A stretch of DNA of 64,000 nt. It comes from Pseudomonas sp. 10-1B (lineage in GTDB: Bacteria; Pseudomonadota; Gammaproteobacteria; Pseudomonadales; Pseudomonadaceae). Below are positions 26,684 to 35,616 of the stretch, one piece after another (position 1 is the first letter of the stretch; each line of letters begins with the position of its first letter). The translations under genes were made by a program, and so were the position numbers. Where the stretch lies: positions 1-64,000 of the forward strand of contig NZ_JYKS01000019.1 in the NCBI RefSeq assembly GCF_000935045.1. The letters are read 5' to 3'. The notes beneath the pieces were generated by a model. That model worked only from the letters and a program-made list of their open reading frames with translations, was not told the origin of the DNA and did no database searches.

Positions 26684-26910
26684 CATCTTCAGCGCCTATG
26701 AGATCGAGCGCCGCCCGCGCGGCGCATCGCCGGCAAGCCAGCTCCTACATCTGTTTCGGGCCAATTACTCCTGCACCTTTGGCGCGCGTACCCCTTGGTG
26801 CATGGCTGGATATTGATGAAAGGCAGAGGCGACACCTTCAATATCGAAGGGAACAGACAAGGCGGGCAGCGGTGAATTCACAGGAGAGACTGGCCCGAAA
26901 CTGATGAGGG
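26684..26910. repeat. Second copy of the palindromic element: left arm and 127-bp core
   Basis: The left arm (26684-26763, CATCTTCAGCGCCTATGAGA...) is followed by a core (26764-26890) of the same length as at 2674-2800. The core shares CCTTGGTGCATGGCT, AGACAAGGCGGGCAGCGGTG and the exit GACTGGCCCGAAAC. The right arm is cut after about 20 bases, where another REP family begins. No gene is supported in this 697-base intergenic region. Confidence 0.8.
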
Positions 26911-27047
26911 AGCAACTGTCTTGTATTGCCTGGACTGGCCTCATCGCCGGCAAGCCAGCTCCCACAGGTACTGCACAGGGCTTGAGGCCCATGCGGTCGA
27001 GGTGGGAGCTGGCTTGCCGGCGATGCGCCGCGCGGGCGGCGCTCGAT
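26911..27047. repeat. REP inverted pair with GTCTTGTATTGCC flank
   Basis: The flank GTCTTGTATTGCCTGGACTG is followed by CATCGCCGGCAAGCCAGCTC, a spacer CTGCACAGGGCTTGAGGCC, and the inverse AGCTGGCTTGCCGGCGATG, ending in a GCGCCGCGCGGGCGGCGC hairpin. It appears to interrupt or abut the palindromic element to its left. Confidence 0.8.
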
Positions 27048-27160
27048 TCATGCACCACCTCAATACCCAAGCCAGGCCTTTGGCGCAATGTGGCCTGCTC
27101 GGTTGCATTTCCCCCCTGGCTGGCCCAAGCTCTGCCCTTCCCGCCGCCACGGACCGTCCG

Positions 27161-28216
27161 ATGCCCAGACGCAACCGCTACCTGATCGCCTTGCTGTTGT
27201 TGATCCTGGTATCGGCCTTGCTCGGCTATCTGTGGCGTGGTGACCAGCCGACCCCGCAGACACTGCCGGCGCACAGCTACGCCAAGGCCCTGCGCCAGGC
27301 CCACGAGGGCCAGCCCGGTGCTGCGCGGGTGCTGTACCAACAGTTGCAACGCAACGACCTGGCCCCCATCCGCCGTGCCGCGCTGTACGCCGAATTGCCC
27401 AATTACCCCTCGCCCCAGGCATTGAAACTCGCCCGCCAGGACCTGGAGCATGCCAACCCGCTGGTGCGCCGTGCGGCGATTGCCGGTATCCGCCTCCTGC
27501 TGCCGGCGGCGCAGCGCAGCCTGGTACTTGGTCCGCTGCTGGACGACGAAGAGCAAAGCGTACGCTTTGCTGCCGTGGATGCTCTGCTGGGCCTCGACCC
27601 CGACGCCATCGGCCTGTATTTCGGCCCGCTGCAGGCAGCACTCGAGCAATACCAGCAGGCCCTTGAGCAACACCCCGAAGATGCCGACGCCCAGGTGCAC
27701 CTGGCGCGCCTGTACTTGCACGAAAATGACTACACCCAGGCCGCCACGGCCCTGCAACGGGCCCTGGCGGTGGCCCCCGGCAACCTGGACGCATTGGCTA
27801 CCCAGGTACGCCTGCTGGAACGCCAGGGCCACCACGATGCCTCGCGCCAGGTGCTGGCCAAAGCCCTGGCGCTGAGCCCCGAATCAGCCTTTCTGCAGTA
27901 TGAGCTGGGGCTCTGGCTGAACCGCCATGAACAGCGTGAATACGCCTTGCTGGCCTTGTCCCGTGCCGTTGAACTGGACCCGGACAACGCCGACTACCGC
28001 TATACGCTGGCGGTCACCCTGCATGAACTGGAGCAACTCGACGCCGCGCAAAAGCAACTGGAAACCGTGCTCAGCCGGCAGCCGGCCAATCGCCGTGCAC
28101 GAGTGTTGTTGATCCAATACTGGAAAGAAACCGGCCAGTTGCAGAACGTGCAGGTGCTGCTGGCCGAACTGGAGCGACAGAACCCGGACGATCCTGTGCT
28201 GCAACAGGGCCTGTAG
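27161..28216 (+). CDS. Membrane-anchored TPR protein of unknown role
   Basis: A 351-residue protein. After RRNRY, one N-terminal membrane helix (about 7-26) is followed by a helical segment resembling HEAT/armadillo repeats (about 85-150), then tandem tetratricopeptide repeats (about 160-345) such as PEDADAQVHLARLYLHENDY and LDPDNADYRYTLAVTLHELE. It should be a periplasmic protein-protein scaffold. Starts upstream of 27161 run through REP sequence and are rejected. It precedes the soluble hybrid kinase by 79 bases, so they may be expressed together. No specific function is evident. Confidence 0.8.
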   Translation: MPRRNRYLIALLLLILVSALLGYLWRGDQPTPQTLPAHSYAKALRQAHEGQPGAARVLYQQLQRNDLAPIRRAALYAELPNYPSPQALKLARQDLEHANPLVRRAAIAGIRLLLPAAQRSLVLGPLLDDEEQSVRFAAVDALLGLDPDAIGLYFGPLQAALEQYQQALEQHPEDADAQVHLARLYLHENDYTQAATALQRALAVAPGNLDALATQVRLLERQGHHDASRQVLAKALALSPESAFLQYELGLWLNRHEQREYALLALSRAVELDPDNADYRYTLAVTLHELEQLDAAQKQLETVLSRQPANRRARVLLIQYWKETGQLQNVQVLLAELERQNPDDPVLQQGL

Positions 28217-28295
28217 GCGGCGCCTGAATTTTGTTGAACCCTGAGCCTGCACCAGGGTCCAGTGGGTATCGAACCACCTTACAGGAGAGTCGATT

Positions 28296-29915
28296 TTGGC
28301 CAGTTCGTTGGCGTTGGACGAACGTGCCTTGATCCTGGCACCCTCGCCATTAGCCGCAGATACCTCTCGCCTGCTCGCATCGGCCGGTATCGATAGCCTC
28401 TGCGCCGTCGACCTGGCCAACCTGCAGGCCTGCCTGGCCGAAGGCGCAGGCCTTGCGATCATTGCCGAGCAGGTGTTCAGCCAGGGCCCGAGCGCCTTGC
28501 TGCAGGCGTTCATCGACCAGCAACCGAGCTGGTCGGACTTGCCCATCGTGCTGCTTACCCAAGGCGCCAGGTCGGCCATCGGCTCGGCCAACCATCCGGT
28601 GGGCAATCTGGTACTGCTGATCACCCCGTTCGAAAACGCCCAACTGCTGCAAATGACCCAGTCCGCCCTGCGCAACCGGCGCCGGCAATACCTGGCACGT
28701 GATCAGTTGCATGAACTGCAGCAGCGTCTGGACGCCCAAGCCGCTCCGCCCGGCGAGGAACAGCAGCGCAGCGAGTTCGCCCGCTACCACGCACGTAAGA
28801 TGGACGCCATCGGCCAGTTGGCCGGGGGCGTCGCCCATGACTTCAACAACCTGCTCACCAGCATTGGCGGCAGCTTCGAACTGATCGACCGACGCCTGCA
28901 GCAGGGGCGCGCCGACGGCCTGGACGCGGTGCTGCGCATGGGCCGCGAGGCGGTTTCGCGCGCCGCCCGCCTGACCCACCGCCTGCTGGCCTTCTCTTCC
29001 CGGCAATCGCTGCACAGCCAGCGTATCGACCTGCACGACCTGCTTCAGGCAAAGCACCTGAAGGCCAGCCTGAGCCCGGACGTGACCCTGCAAGTGCATA
29101 TCGCCAAAGGTCTGTGGCCCGTGGACGCCGATGGCCAGCAATTGCAGGAAGCCCTGGACAACCTGCTGCTGAATGCCTGCGAAGCCATGCCCAGTGGTGG
29201 CCTGCTGCGCATCGAGGCGAGTAACCAGCACATCGGCCCCGATCAACTCGCTGGAGGCGCCCTATGCGCCGGTGACTACCTGCGCCTGAGCATCATCGAC
29301 CACGGCCAGGGCATGGCGCAAAGCACGCTGGAGCACGCCTTCGAACCGTTCTTCAGTACCAAGGCGATCGGCCAGGGCATTGGTCTGGGCCTGTCGATGG
29401 TGTACGGCTTCAGCAAGCAGTCCCGAGGCCATGTCACCCTGCACAGCCAGATTGGCCAGGGTACCCGGGTCGACCTGTACCTGCCTCGTCATGTCGACCA
29501 GGCCCATCCTCAGGCCCCGACCAAGCCCACACTGCCGGTATCAAATCAAGGCCACCACGTGCTGGTGGTCGAGGATGACCCGCATGTACGTCAATTGCTG
29601 TGTCAGGCCCTGCGCGAAGATGGCTTCCCCTGCAACAGCGCCGCCAACGCCAACGAGGGGTTGAAGGTGCTGCGGTCGCAGCAAGCCGTGGATCTGCTGG
29701 TCAGCGATGTCGGCCTGCCGGGCATGAATGGCCGGCAACTGGCCGAAATTGCGCGTAGCCTTCGCCCCCACCTGCCGGTGCTGTTGATCACCGGCTACGC
29801 GGAAACGGCCATGGCCCGCGAAGGCTTCCTGGGTACGGGTATGCACCTGATCTGCAAGCCGTTCGAACTGAAACAGTTGCAGGCGCAGGTGACGCAAATT
29901 CTCGGCAAGCCATGA
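28296..29915 (+). CDS. Soluble hybrid histidine kinase with C-terminal receiver
   Basis: A 539-residue cytoplasmic protein. It has an N-terminal receiver-like domain without a clear phospho-acceptor (about 5-125), then HisKA with MDAIGQLAGGVAHDFNNLL near 170-188, a HATPase domain (NLLLNACEAMPSGG near 290; GQGIGLGLSMVYGFSKQS near 365), and a receiver (about 420-535, VVEDDPHVRQLL, Asp near 471 in VSDVGLPGMNG). It has no membrane helix. The start is TTG at 28296 with CAGGAGA eight bases upstream. The VAHDFNN type often pairs with c-di-GMP or stress networks, but the partner here is unknown. Confidence 0.88.
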   Translation: MASSLALDERALILAPSPLAADTSRLLASAGIDSLCAVDLANLQACLAEGAGLAIIAEQVFSQGPSALLQAFIDQQPSWSDLPIVLLTQGARSAIGSANHPVGNLVLLITPFENAQLLQMTQSALRNRRRQYLARDQLHELQQRLDAQAAPPGEEQQRSEFARYHARKMDAIGQLAGGVAHDFNNLLTSIGGSFELIDRRLQQGRADGLDAVLRMGREAVSRAARLTHRLLAFSSRQSLHSQRIDLHDLLQAKHLKASLSPDVTLQVHIAKGLWPVDADGQQLQEALDNLLLNACEAMPSGGLLRIEASNQHIGPDQLAGGALCAGDYLRLSIIDHGQGMAQSTLEHAFEPFFSTKAIGQGIGLGLSMVYGFSKQSRGHVTLHSQIGQGTRVDLYLPRHVDQAHPQAPTKPTLPVSNQGHHVLVVEDDPHVRQLLCQALREDGFPCNSAANANEGLKVLRSQQAVDLLVSDVGLPGMNGRQLAEIARSLRPHLPVLLITGYAETAMAREGFLGTGMHLICKPFELKQLQAQVTQILGKP

Positions 29916-30086
29916 CCGGCCGTTCTCGATCGCAGCGCCAGTATCGGCATGCTTGCCCCCGTGAATTCTGTTCAACTTGATACAGCACACGCCACGCACG
30001 ATGGCGTACTCGCACATGGCAGCTATGCTCATTAGGTTTTCCCCCGGGCCGGGGAGCAACGGCCCATTGCCGACGGGAGCGTGGTC

Positions 30087-30773
30087 ATGAGCAAGAAGAT
30101 GCTGGTGGTGCTGACCAATACAGCCAAGTATCCGACCCTCAAGCGGGCGACCGGGTTGTGGCTGGGTGAAGCCGTGCATTTTGTCGAGAAAGTAGAACAG
30201 GCGGGCTACACGGTCGACTATGTCAGCCCCCTGGGCGGCTACGTACCGGTCGACCCGCACAGCCTGCAGATGGCCCCTGACCTGGACTGGCGGTGGTATG
30301 ACGACAAGCAGTTCATGACGCGCCTGGGCACCACCTTGAGCCCTGGCCAGGTGAAGGCTGACGAATACAGCGTCATTTACTACACCGGCGGGCACGGAGT
30401 GATGTACGACTTTGTCGATAACCAGCCGCTGCAGGACCTGGCACGCAAGGTGTACGAAAACAAGGGCATTGTCGCGGCGGTCTGCCACGGCGTTGTCGGC
30501 CTGCTGAACATCAAGCTCAGTGACAACAGCCTACTGCTGAAGGACCGTCAGGTGACCGGCTTTTCCAATACCGAAGAAAAGCTGGCTGAACTGGACAAGG
30601 TAGTACCCTTCCTGACGGAAAACGAACTGGGTGCCCGCGGCGGTAGCTACAGCAAACATGATGACCCGTGGCAGCCGTACGTGGTCGCCGATGATCGGCT
30701 GATCACCGGGCAAAACCCCGCCTCCACTGCGCTACTGGCCGAGAAAGTGCTGGCGAAACTCAAGGGCAGGTAA
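30087..30773 (+). CDS. DJ-1/PfpI family protein (Hsp31-like)
   Basis: A 228-residue class I glutamine-amidotransferase-like protein. Family features are MLVVLTNTAKYP at the N-terminus, YYTGGHGVMYDF near 108, and the nucleophile elbow GIVAAVCHGVVGLLN with Cys near 135. Members act as chaperones, glyoxalases or deglycases; which activity applies here cannot be read from sequence. ATG 30087 with GGGAG upstream is chosen over GTG 30081. It stands alone between a hybrid kinase and a CSS-domain gene. Confidence 0.88.
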   Translation: MSKKMLVVLTNTAKYPTLKRATGLWLGEAVHFVEKVEQAGYTVDYVSPLGGYVPVDPHSLQMAPDLDWRWYDDKQFMTRLGTTLSPGQVKADEYSVIYYTGGHGVMYDFVDNQPLQDLARKVYENKGIVAAVCHGVVGLLNIKLSDNSLLLKDRQVTGFSNTEEKLAELDKVVPFLTENELGARGGSYSKHDDPWQPYVVADDRLITGQNPASTALLAEKVLAKLKGR

Positions 30774-30906
30774 AAGCTTACGTCGGCCTTGTGGATTTCC
30801 TCTCGCATAAGCTGCACACGGACTACAGCCGGCCGCTCATCGAATACATAGGCTCAGGGTTCAGCTGTTCACCACGAACAGCTTCGCAGCGGAGAGCGAT
30901 AGGCCT

Positions 30907-31713
30907 ATGTCGAAAATCATGCACGCCGGGCGCAGCTTGCTGGAGCTGCTGCTGCTCATCGCCGTGGGCCTGGTACCCGTGGTTTCCGGGTTGCTGGTAA
31001 TGGTTTTTCAACTGGAAATGAAACTTGCGGAAAACGCGACCATCTCGGTCCAGGAAGCCGTCTTCAGCGTTGATCAAGCGCTGGATCGAATACATGAGAC
31101 TGCGCTACATAGCCTGCCTCTTGCAGGCAGACCCTGCAGTAGCGTGGCGAAGGCGTTACAAGACCAGGTTGCCAGCCGCTCCATGATCAGGTCGTTGACC
31201 TTGCTGGAGGACAATCAGGCGTACTGCAGCACCACTTCAGATTCGCTGGAGCATCTGTCGTCCTTCGCCTTGTCTGGCCGGAAGGTCGAACTGTCCTACG
31301 AGGCGCCTGATACGCGCAACAAGCTGCTGGTCAACGTTATCTTGCGCGACAAGAACAACGGCGTAATCGTGACCGCCTATGCCCTGCAGTTGCGCAACGA
31401 ACTGGCCGCTTTCCAGGACGGGCTGACGCTGCTGCTGGAGTTCGACGACCGCTATATCTGGAGCAAAGGGGACAGCCGTGATGCTCAACGCCCGCCGCAG
31501 TCCGAGTTCTTTGCAAGCGCTCTGTCGGCCAAGTATGGATACAAGGTCAAAGGCGGTTACGCGCATGGCTTCACCGCCCAGGAAATCCGCCAGTCGATGC
31601 TGCGGGTCCTGCCCTCGCTGATGCTGGTGGGGATCGTGACTGGTTCGATCGTCTATCTGGGCCTGTTCAGGGCCCGTGTCAACGGGCGTGGTAGTGCCGC
31701 CGAGCGTACCTGA
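30907..31713 (+). CDS. Stand-alone CSS-motif periplasmic sensor, no EAL domain
   Basis: A 268-residue membrane protein. TM1 (about 14-36), a periplasmic region (about 37-235) with the CSS-type cysteines in RPCSSVA and AYCSTT, and TM2 (about 238-258), after which the chain ends within about 15 residues (RVNGRGSAAERT). The same N-terminal layout precedes an EAL domain in the protein at 33109-34695. No EAL coding sequence follows; the convergent hpd gene begins 20 bases on. GGAGA precedes the ATG. It could be a redox partner for CSS-EAL enzymes or a decayed copy. Confidence 0.75.
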   Translation: MSKIMHAGRSLLELLLLIAVGLVPVVSGLLVMVFQLEMKLAENATISVQEAVFSVDQALDRIHETALHSLPLAGRPCSSVAKALQDQVASRSMIRSLTLLEDNQAYCSTTSDSLEHLSSFALSGRKVELSYEAPDTRNKLLVNVILRDKNNGVIVTAYALQLRNELAAFQDGLTLLLEFDDRYIWSKGDSRDAQRPPQSEFFASALSAKYGYKVKGGYAHGFTAQEIRQSMLRVLPSLMLVGIVTGSIVYLGLFRARVNGRGSAAERT

Positions 31714-31732
31714 CGGCGACGGCACCAAAGCA

Positions 31733-32809
31733 TCAGTCAGTGCTCAACACACCACGGCGCACCTGGTCGCGTTCGATGGATTCGAACAGGGCCTTGAAGT
31801 TGCCTTCGCCAAAGCCATCGTCACCCTTGCGCTGGATGAATTCGAAGAATACCGGGCCAAGCAGGGTTTCCGAGAAGATCTGCAGCAGCAGGCGCTTGTC
31901 GTCAGGCTGCGAGGCACCATCGAGCAGGATGCCGCGTGCTTGCAGTTGATCGACGGGCTCGCCGTGACCAGGCAGGCGTTCTTCGAGCATTTCGTAATAG
32001 GTTTGCGGCGGCGCAGTCATGAAGCGCATGCCAAAGCCCTTCAGGGCATCCCAGGTCTTGAGCAGGTCGTCGGTCAGGAACGCCACGTGCTGGATGCCTT
32101 CGCCATTGAACTGCATCAGGAACTCTTCGATCTGCCCGGCGCCCTTGGACGACTCTTCGTTGAGCGGGATGCGGATCATGCCGTCGGGTGCGGTCATGGC
32201 ACGGGAAGTCAGGCCGGTATACTCACCCTTGATGTCGAAATAGCGGATTTCGCGGAAGTTGAACAGCTTCTCGTAGAAGCCGGCCCAGTAGGACATGCGC
32301 CCGCGATAGACGTTGTGGGTGAGGTGGTCGATGATTTTCAGGCCGGCACCCACCGGGTTGCGGTCTACGCCTTCGATGAACTTGAAATCGATATCGTAGA
32401 TCGAGCTGCCTTCTTCAAAGCGGTCGATCAGGTACAGCGGCGCACCGCCGATACCCTTGATCGCTGGCAGCCGCAGCTCCATCGGGCCGGTTTCGATTTC
32501 CACCGGCTGGGCGCCCAGCTCCAGGGCGCGGGCATAGGCCTCGTGGGCGTTACGCACGCGAAACGCCATGCCACACACCGACGGGCCGTGCTCGGCGGCA
32601 AAGTACGAGGCGATGCTCTTGGGTTCGTTGTTCAGGATCAGGTTGATGCCACCCTGGCGATACAGGTGCACATCCTTGGAACGGTGGGTAGCCACCTTGG
32701 TGAAACCCAGCATCTGGAATACCGGCTCGAGTACGCCAGGGGTCGGCGAAGCCAGTTCGATGAATTCGAAGCCCATCAGGCCCATTGGATTGTCGAAGAT
32801 ATCAGCCAT
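31733..32809 (-). CDS. hpd: 4-Hydroxyphenylpyruvate dioxygenase
   Basis: A 358-residue cytoplasmic non-heme iron enzyme of normal length. It has the two-domain vicinal-oxygen-chelate fold. Likely iron ligands are the His in [11 protein letters not shown], a second His in the N-proximal part of the catalytic domain (LTHNVYRG), and the C-terminal Glu in [20 protein letters not shown]. It converts 4-hydroxyphenylpyruvate to homogentisate in tyrosine breakdown. It is monocistronic here; the homogentisate genes are not in the window. Two CSS-domain genes flank it. Confidence 0.96.
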   Translation of the reverse strand: MADIFDNPMGLMGFEFIELASPTPGVLEPVFQMLGFTKVATHRSKDVHLYRQGGINLILNNEPKSIASYFAAEHGPSVCGMAFRVRNAHEAYARALELGAQPVEIETGPMELRLPAIKGIGGAPLYLIDRFEEGSSIYDIDFKFIEGVDRNPVGAGLKIIDHLTHNVYRGRMSYWAGFYEKLFNFREIRYFDIKGEYTGLTSRAMTAPDGMIRIPLNEESSKGAGQIEEFLMQFNGEGIQHVAFLTDDLLKTWDALKGFGMRFMTAPPQTYYEMLEERLPGHGEPVDQLQARGILLDGASQPDDKRLLLQIFSETLLGPVFFEFIQRKGDDGFGEGNFKALFESIERDQVRRGVLSTD

Positions 32810-33108
32810 GTTCGTGTCCTCATCTGCAGCGAAATATTATTGATTGCGTGGGATGTCGAACAAAAACGGCGGTGAGCATGGGATGCCCCGCACGCTGCGG
32901 GCGAGGAAATCACCTATGATCAGCTTGAACCCATGGTATGTCATATGGACCCATTCTCGGCGGGCTTGATCCTTCGGAGTTGAAGGACCTTATTGTTGTA
33001 TTCGTAAACCGATTCTACATTGCGTAAAATGGTTTGTCGCGTTTTAGTTGTTCGCCCATTCCGGCAAGCGGCTATCCTCTCGGTACTTTTCATACAGATC
33101 AGCTCAAC
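32810..33108. other. Intergenic region between hpd and the CSS-EAL gene
   Basis: About 300 bases separate the divergent starts of hpd and the phosphodiesterase gene. It is richer in A and T than its neighbours, especially 32985-33035, as expected for two promoters. I see no REP element and no clear operator. An in-frame TTG at 33034 could extend the phosphodiesterase by 25 codons but lacks support. Confidence 0.5.
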
Positions 33109-34695
33109 ATGCCCCTTACCGTGAAACGCCGCGCCGCCCTTGGCTGGCGCACCCTGCTGCCCTGGGCCGTCGGCGCGTTGCCGGTGGTGTGTGGCCTGGC
33201 CGTGATGAACTGGCAGATCGAGCGCGAAATGCAGGCCAGCAGCCAAGCCACCACCCGCCAGGTGGTGGAGCATGTCGAGCATATTCTCGACAACCTGTCC
33301 GACACGGCCAATGCGCTGCTGCCACTTGCCAGCAGCCCTTGCGACGAGGCCCAGCTCACGCTGCGCGCCCAGGTCACGCGCAACGCTTTCGTACGTTCGA
33401 CCAACCTGTTCCGACACAACCGCCTCTACTGCACCTCGCTGTTCGGCGCATTCGACGAGCTGGTCAACCCCGGCGACTACACCGAAGGCAAGCTGTGGCT
33501 GATGGACGGTAACTCGGTCACACCGGGCCACCCGCTGCTGGTGTACCGGGCCAGCGACGGCGACCGCGGCGCGATCAGCACGGTGGATGGCGACCACCTG
33601 CTGACGGCGCTGCGCCTGATCGGCCCCGACGAAGAGCTGCAAATCCGCGTGGGCGATGCCTGGCTGGGCAAGGACGGTGTCGTGCACAAGGACACGCCAC
33701 CCAGCGCTGCCCGCGCCAACGTGCTGTTGGGCTCGACACGCTACCCATTCAGCGTGCATGGCGGCTATGGTGCCGACAAGCAAGGCCAGCTGTGGCGCAG
33801 CCACTACCCCGCCCTGCTCAGCCTGCTGCTGATGCTCGGGGTCATGGCCGCATTGGTGTGCCGCTGGCAGATTCGCCGCGCCACCTCGCCCCGCGCCGAA
33901 CTGCGCCGGGCGCTGGAAGCCGACGAGTTCCTGCCGTACTTTCAGCCGGTGGTGCGCAAGGGCGATTACCGCTGGGCCGGTGCCGAAGTGCTGATGCGCT
34001 GGAACCACCCGCAGGAAGGCCTGGTACGGCCTGACCTGTTCATCCCCTATGCCGAACACAGCGGGCAGATCGTCGCCATGACCCGGGCGCTGATGACGCA
34101 CACCGCGCAGAGCCTGGCACCGTATGCCGGGCTGCTGGAGGACGGTTTCCATATCGGGGTCAACATCACTGCCGACCATTGCCGCGACCTGGGCCTGCTG
34201 GACGACTGCCGCACCTTCCTCCAGCACTTCCCGCCCGGCCGGGTGGTGCTGACCCTGGAGCTGACCGAGCGCAAGCTGATCGAGGCCACGCCGGTGACCC
34301 TGGAGCTGTTCGAGAAGCTGCATGCCATGGGCGTGATGATCGCCCTCGACGACTTCGGTACCGGCCAGTCGAGCCTCAACTACCTGCGCCAGTTCAAGGT
34401 CGACTACCTGAAGATCGACCAGAGCTTCGTCGCCATGATCGGCGGCGACGCGCTGTCGGTGCATATCCTCGAGACCATCATCGAGCTGTCGGCCAAGCTG
34501 GGCCTGGGTATCGTTGCCGAGGGCGTGGAAACCGACACCCAGCGCGACTACCTGGCCCGCCACGGTGTGGACTTCCAGCAGGGCTACCTGTTCGCCAGGC
34601 CGATGCCGGCCGCCCAGTTCCTCGAGGCGCTGGGCACACGCCCGGGCGCAACGCGGTTGCCGCAAGGCACGTCCCCTGAGATCATGCGCGGCTGA
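33109..34695 (+). CDS. CSS-motif cyclic-di-GMP phosphodiesterase (EAL)
   Basis: A 528-residue membrane enzyme. TM1 (about 15-35), a periplasmic CSS domain (about 36-240) with cysteines in SSPCDEAQ and LYCTSL, and TM2 (about 243-262) are followed by a cytoplasmic EAL domain (about 275-515). Catalytic features are present: GAEVLMRW (EVL form), GVNITADH, LELTER, DDFGTGQSS, LKIDQSF, EGVET and QGYLFARP. It should hydrolyse c-di-GMP under control of periplasmic thiol state, as in the PdeB/PdeC type; the signal is inferred. The start is ATG 33109, though its ribosome-binding site is weak. Confidence 0.9.
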   Translation: MPLTVKRRAALGWRTLLPWAVGALPVVCGLAVMNWQIEREMQASSQATTRQVVEHVEHILDNLSDTANALLPLASSPCDEAQLTLRAQVTRNAFVRSTNLFRHNRLYCTSLFGAFDELVNPGDYTEGKLWLMDGNSVTPGHPLLVYRASDGDRGAISTVDGDHLLTALRLIGPDEELQIRVGDAWLGKDGVVHKDTPPSAARANVLLGSTRYPFSVHGGYGADKQGQLWRSHYPALLSLLLMLGVMAALVCRWQIRRATSPRAELRRALEADEFLPYFQPVVRKGDYRWAGAEVLMRWNHPQEGLVRPDLFIPYAEHSGQIVAMTRALMTHTAQSLAPYAGLLEDGFHIGVNITADHCRDLGLLDDCRTFLQHFPPGRVVLTLELTERKLIEATPVTLELFEKLHAMGVMIALDDFGTGQSSLNYLRQFKVDYLKIDQSFVAMIGGDALSVHILETIIELSAKLGLGIVAEGVETDTQRDYLARHGVDFQQGYLFARPMPAAQFLEALGTRPGATRLPQGTSPEIMRG

Positions 34696-34728
34696 TTCAG
34701 CCGCTCAACTCCCGTATTCGAGGCATTC

Positions 34729-35616
34729 GTGTCAAAAGGCATTCTTTCGTCGGTCATGGCGTCCTGTCTGTTCGCTGTGATGTACTTCTATACCTCCCTG
34801 CTCAAGCCACTCGATGGCGAAGAAATCTTTGGCTGGCGCACCCTGTTGACGCTGCCCTGCCTCACCTTGTTCATGCTCGCCTCGAAGGACTGGAAACGGG
34901 TGGGCGAGCTGCTGGCCCGGGTCAAACGCACACCCGTGCTGTTGCTGGGCATGGTTGGCACTTCGTGGCTGATGGGCGTGCAGCTGTGGCTATTCCTTTG
35001 GGCGCCCCTGCACGGGCGCAGCCTGGAAGTGTCGATGGGCTACTTTCTACTGCCGCTGGCCATGGTCCTGACCGGGCGCCTGGTGTATGGCGAGCGCCTG
35101 TCACGCCTGCAAAAGGTGGCCGTGGCCTGCGCCGCGCTGGGTGTCGGCCACGAACTGTACCAGCATGGCAGTTTCGCCTGGGAAACCCTGGTGGTGATGA
35201 TCGGCTACCCGATCTACTTCGTCCTGCGCCGACGCTGCGGTACCGACCATCTGGGCGGGCTGTGGTGCGACATGTGCCTGCTGTTGCCGTGGGCGCTGTA
35301 CTTCGTGATTCAGGGTCCGCTTTCGCCGGCCGACCTGCAAGCCCACCCAGGCCTCTACGCCTTGATCCCGGTGCTCGGCGCGATCAGCGCCTCGGCCCTG
35401 ATCGCCTACGTGCTGGCCAGCCGCTTGCTGCCGTTCAGCCTGTTCGGCCTGCTCAGCTATGTCGAGCCCGTGCTGCTGGTGGGCGTGGCATTGCTGCTGG
35501 GTGAGACCATCGGCCCGGATCAGTGGCTGACTTACCTACCGATCTGGGCCGCGGTGCTGGTGCTGGTTCTCGAGGGCTTCAAGCACTTGCTGCGTCAGCG
35601 CCGCCGTTCGGTGTAA
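34729..35616 (+). CDS. rarD: RarD-like EamA-family permease
   Basis: A 295-residue inner-membrane protein with ten predicted helices, opening [20 protein letters not shown]. It contains the RarD-type [12 protein letters not shown] near 38 and [18 protein letters not shown] near 240. It belongs to the drug/metabolite transporter superfamily; RarD proteins were linked to chloramphenicol resistance, but the substrate is unknown. The start is GTG 34729 with GAGG six bases upstream. The 3' end overlaps the convergent TerC-type gene by 38 bases. Confidence 0.85.
   Translation: MSKGILSSVMASCLFAVMYFYTSLLKPLDGEEIFGWRTLLTLPCLTLFMLASKDWKRVGELLARVKRTPVLLLGMVGTSWLMGVQLWLFLWAPLHGRSLEVSMGYFLLPLAMVLTGRLVYGERLSRLQKVAVACAALGVGHELYQHGSFAWETLVVMIGYPIYFVLRRRCGTDHLGGLWCDMCLLLPWALYFVIQGPLSPADLQAHPGLYALIPVLGAISASALIAYVLASRLLPFSLFGLLSYVEPVLLVGVALLLGETIGPDQWLTYLPIWAAVLVLVLEGFKHLLRQRRRSV

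Noticed and set aside
26562..26904. Frames through the 33-bp tandem repeat giving an 11-residue peptide repeat
   Set aside because: They start just after a strong terminator without a ribosome-binding site and continue into REP sequence.
33034..33108. Upstream TTG start for the CSS-EAL protein
   Set aside because: The added 25 residues are not needed before the first membrane helix and no ribosome-binding site supports the TTG; ATG 33109 is preferred.
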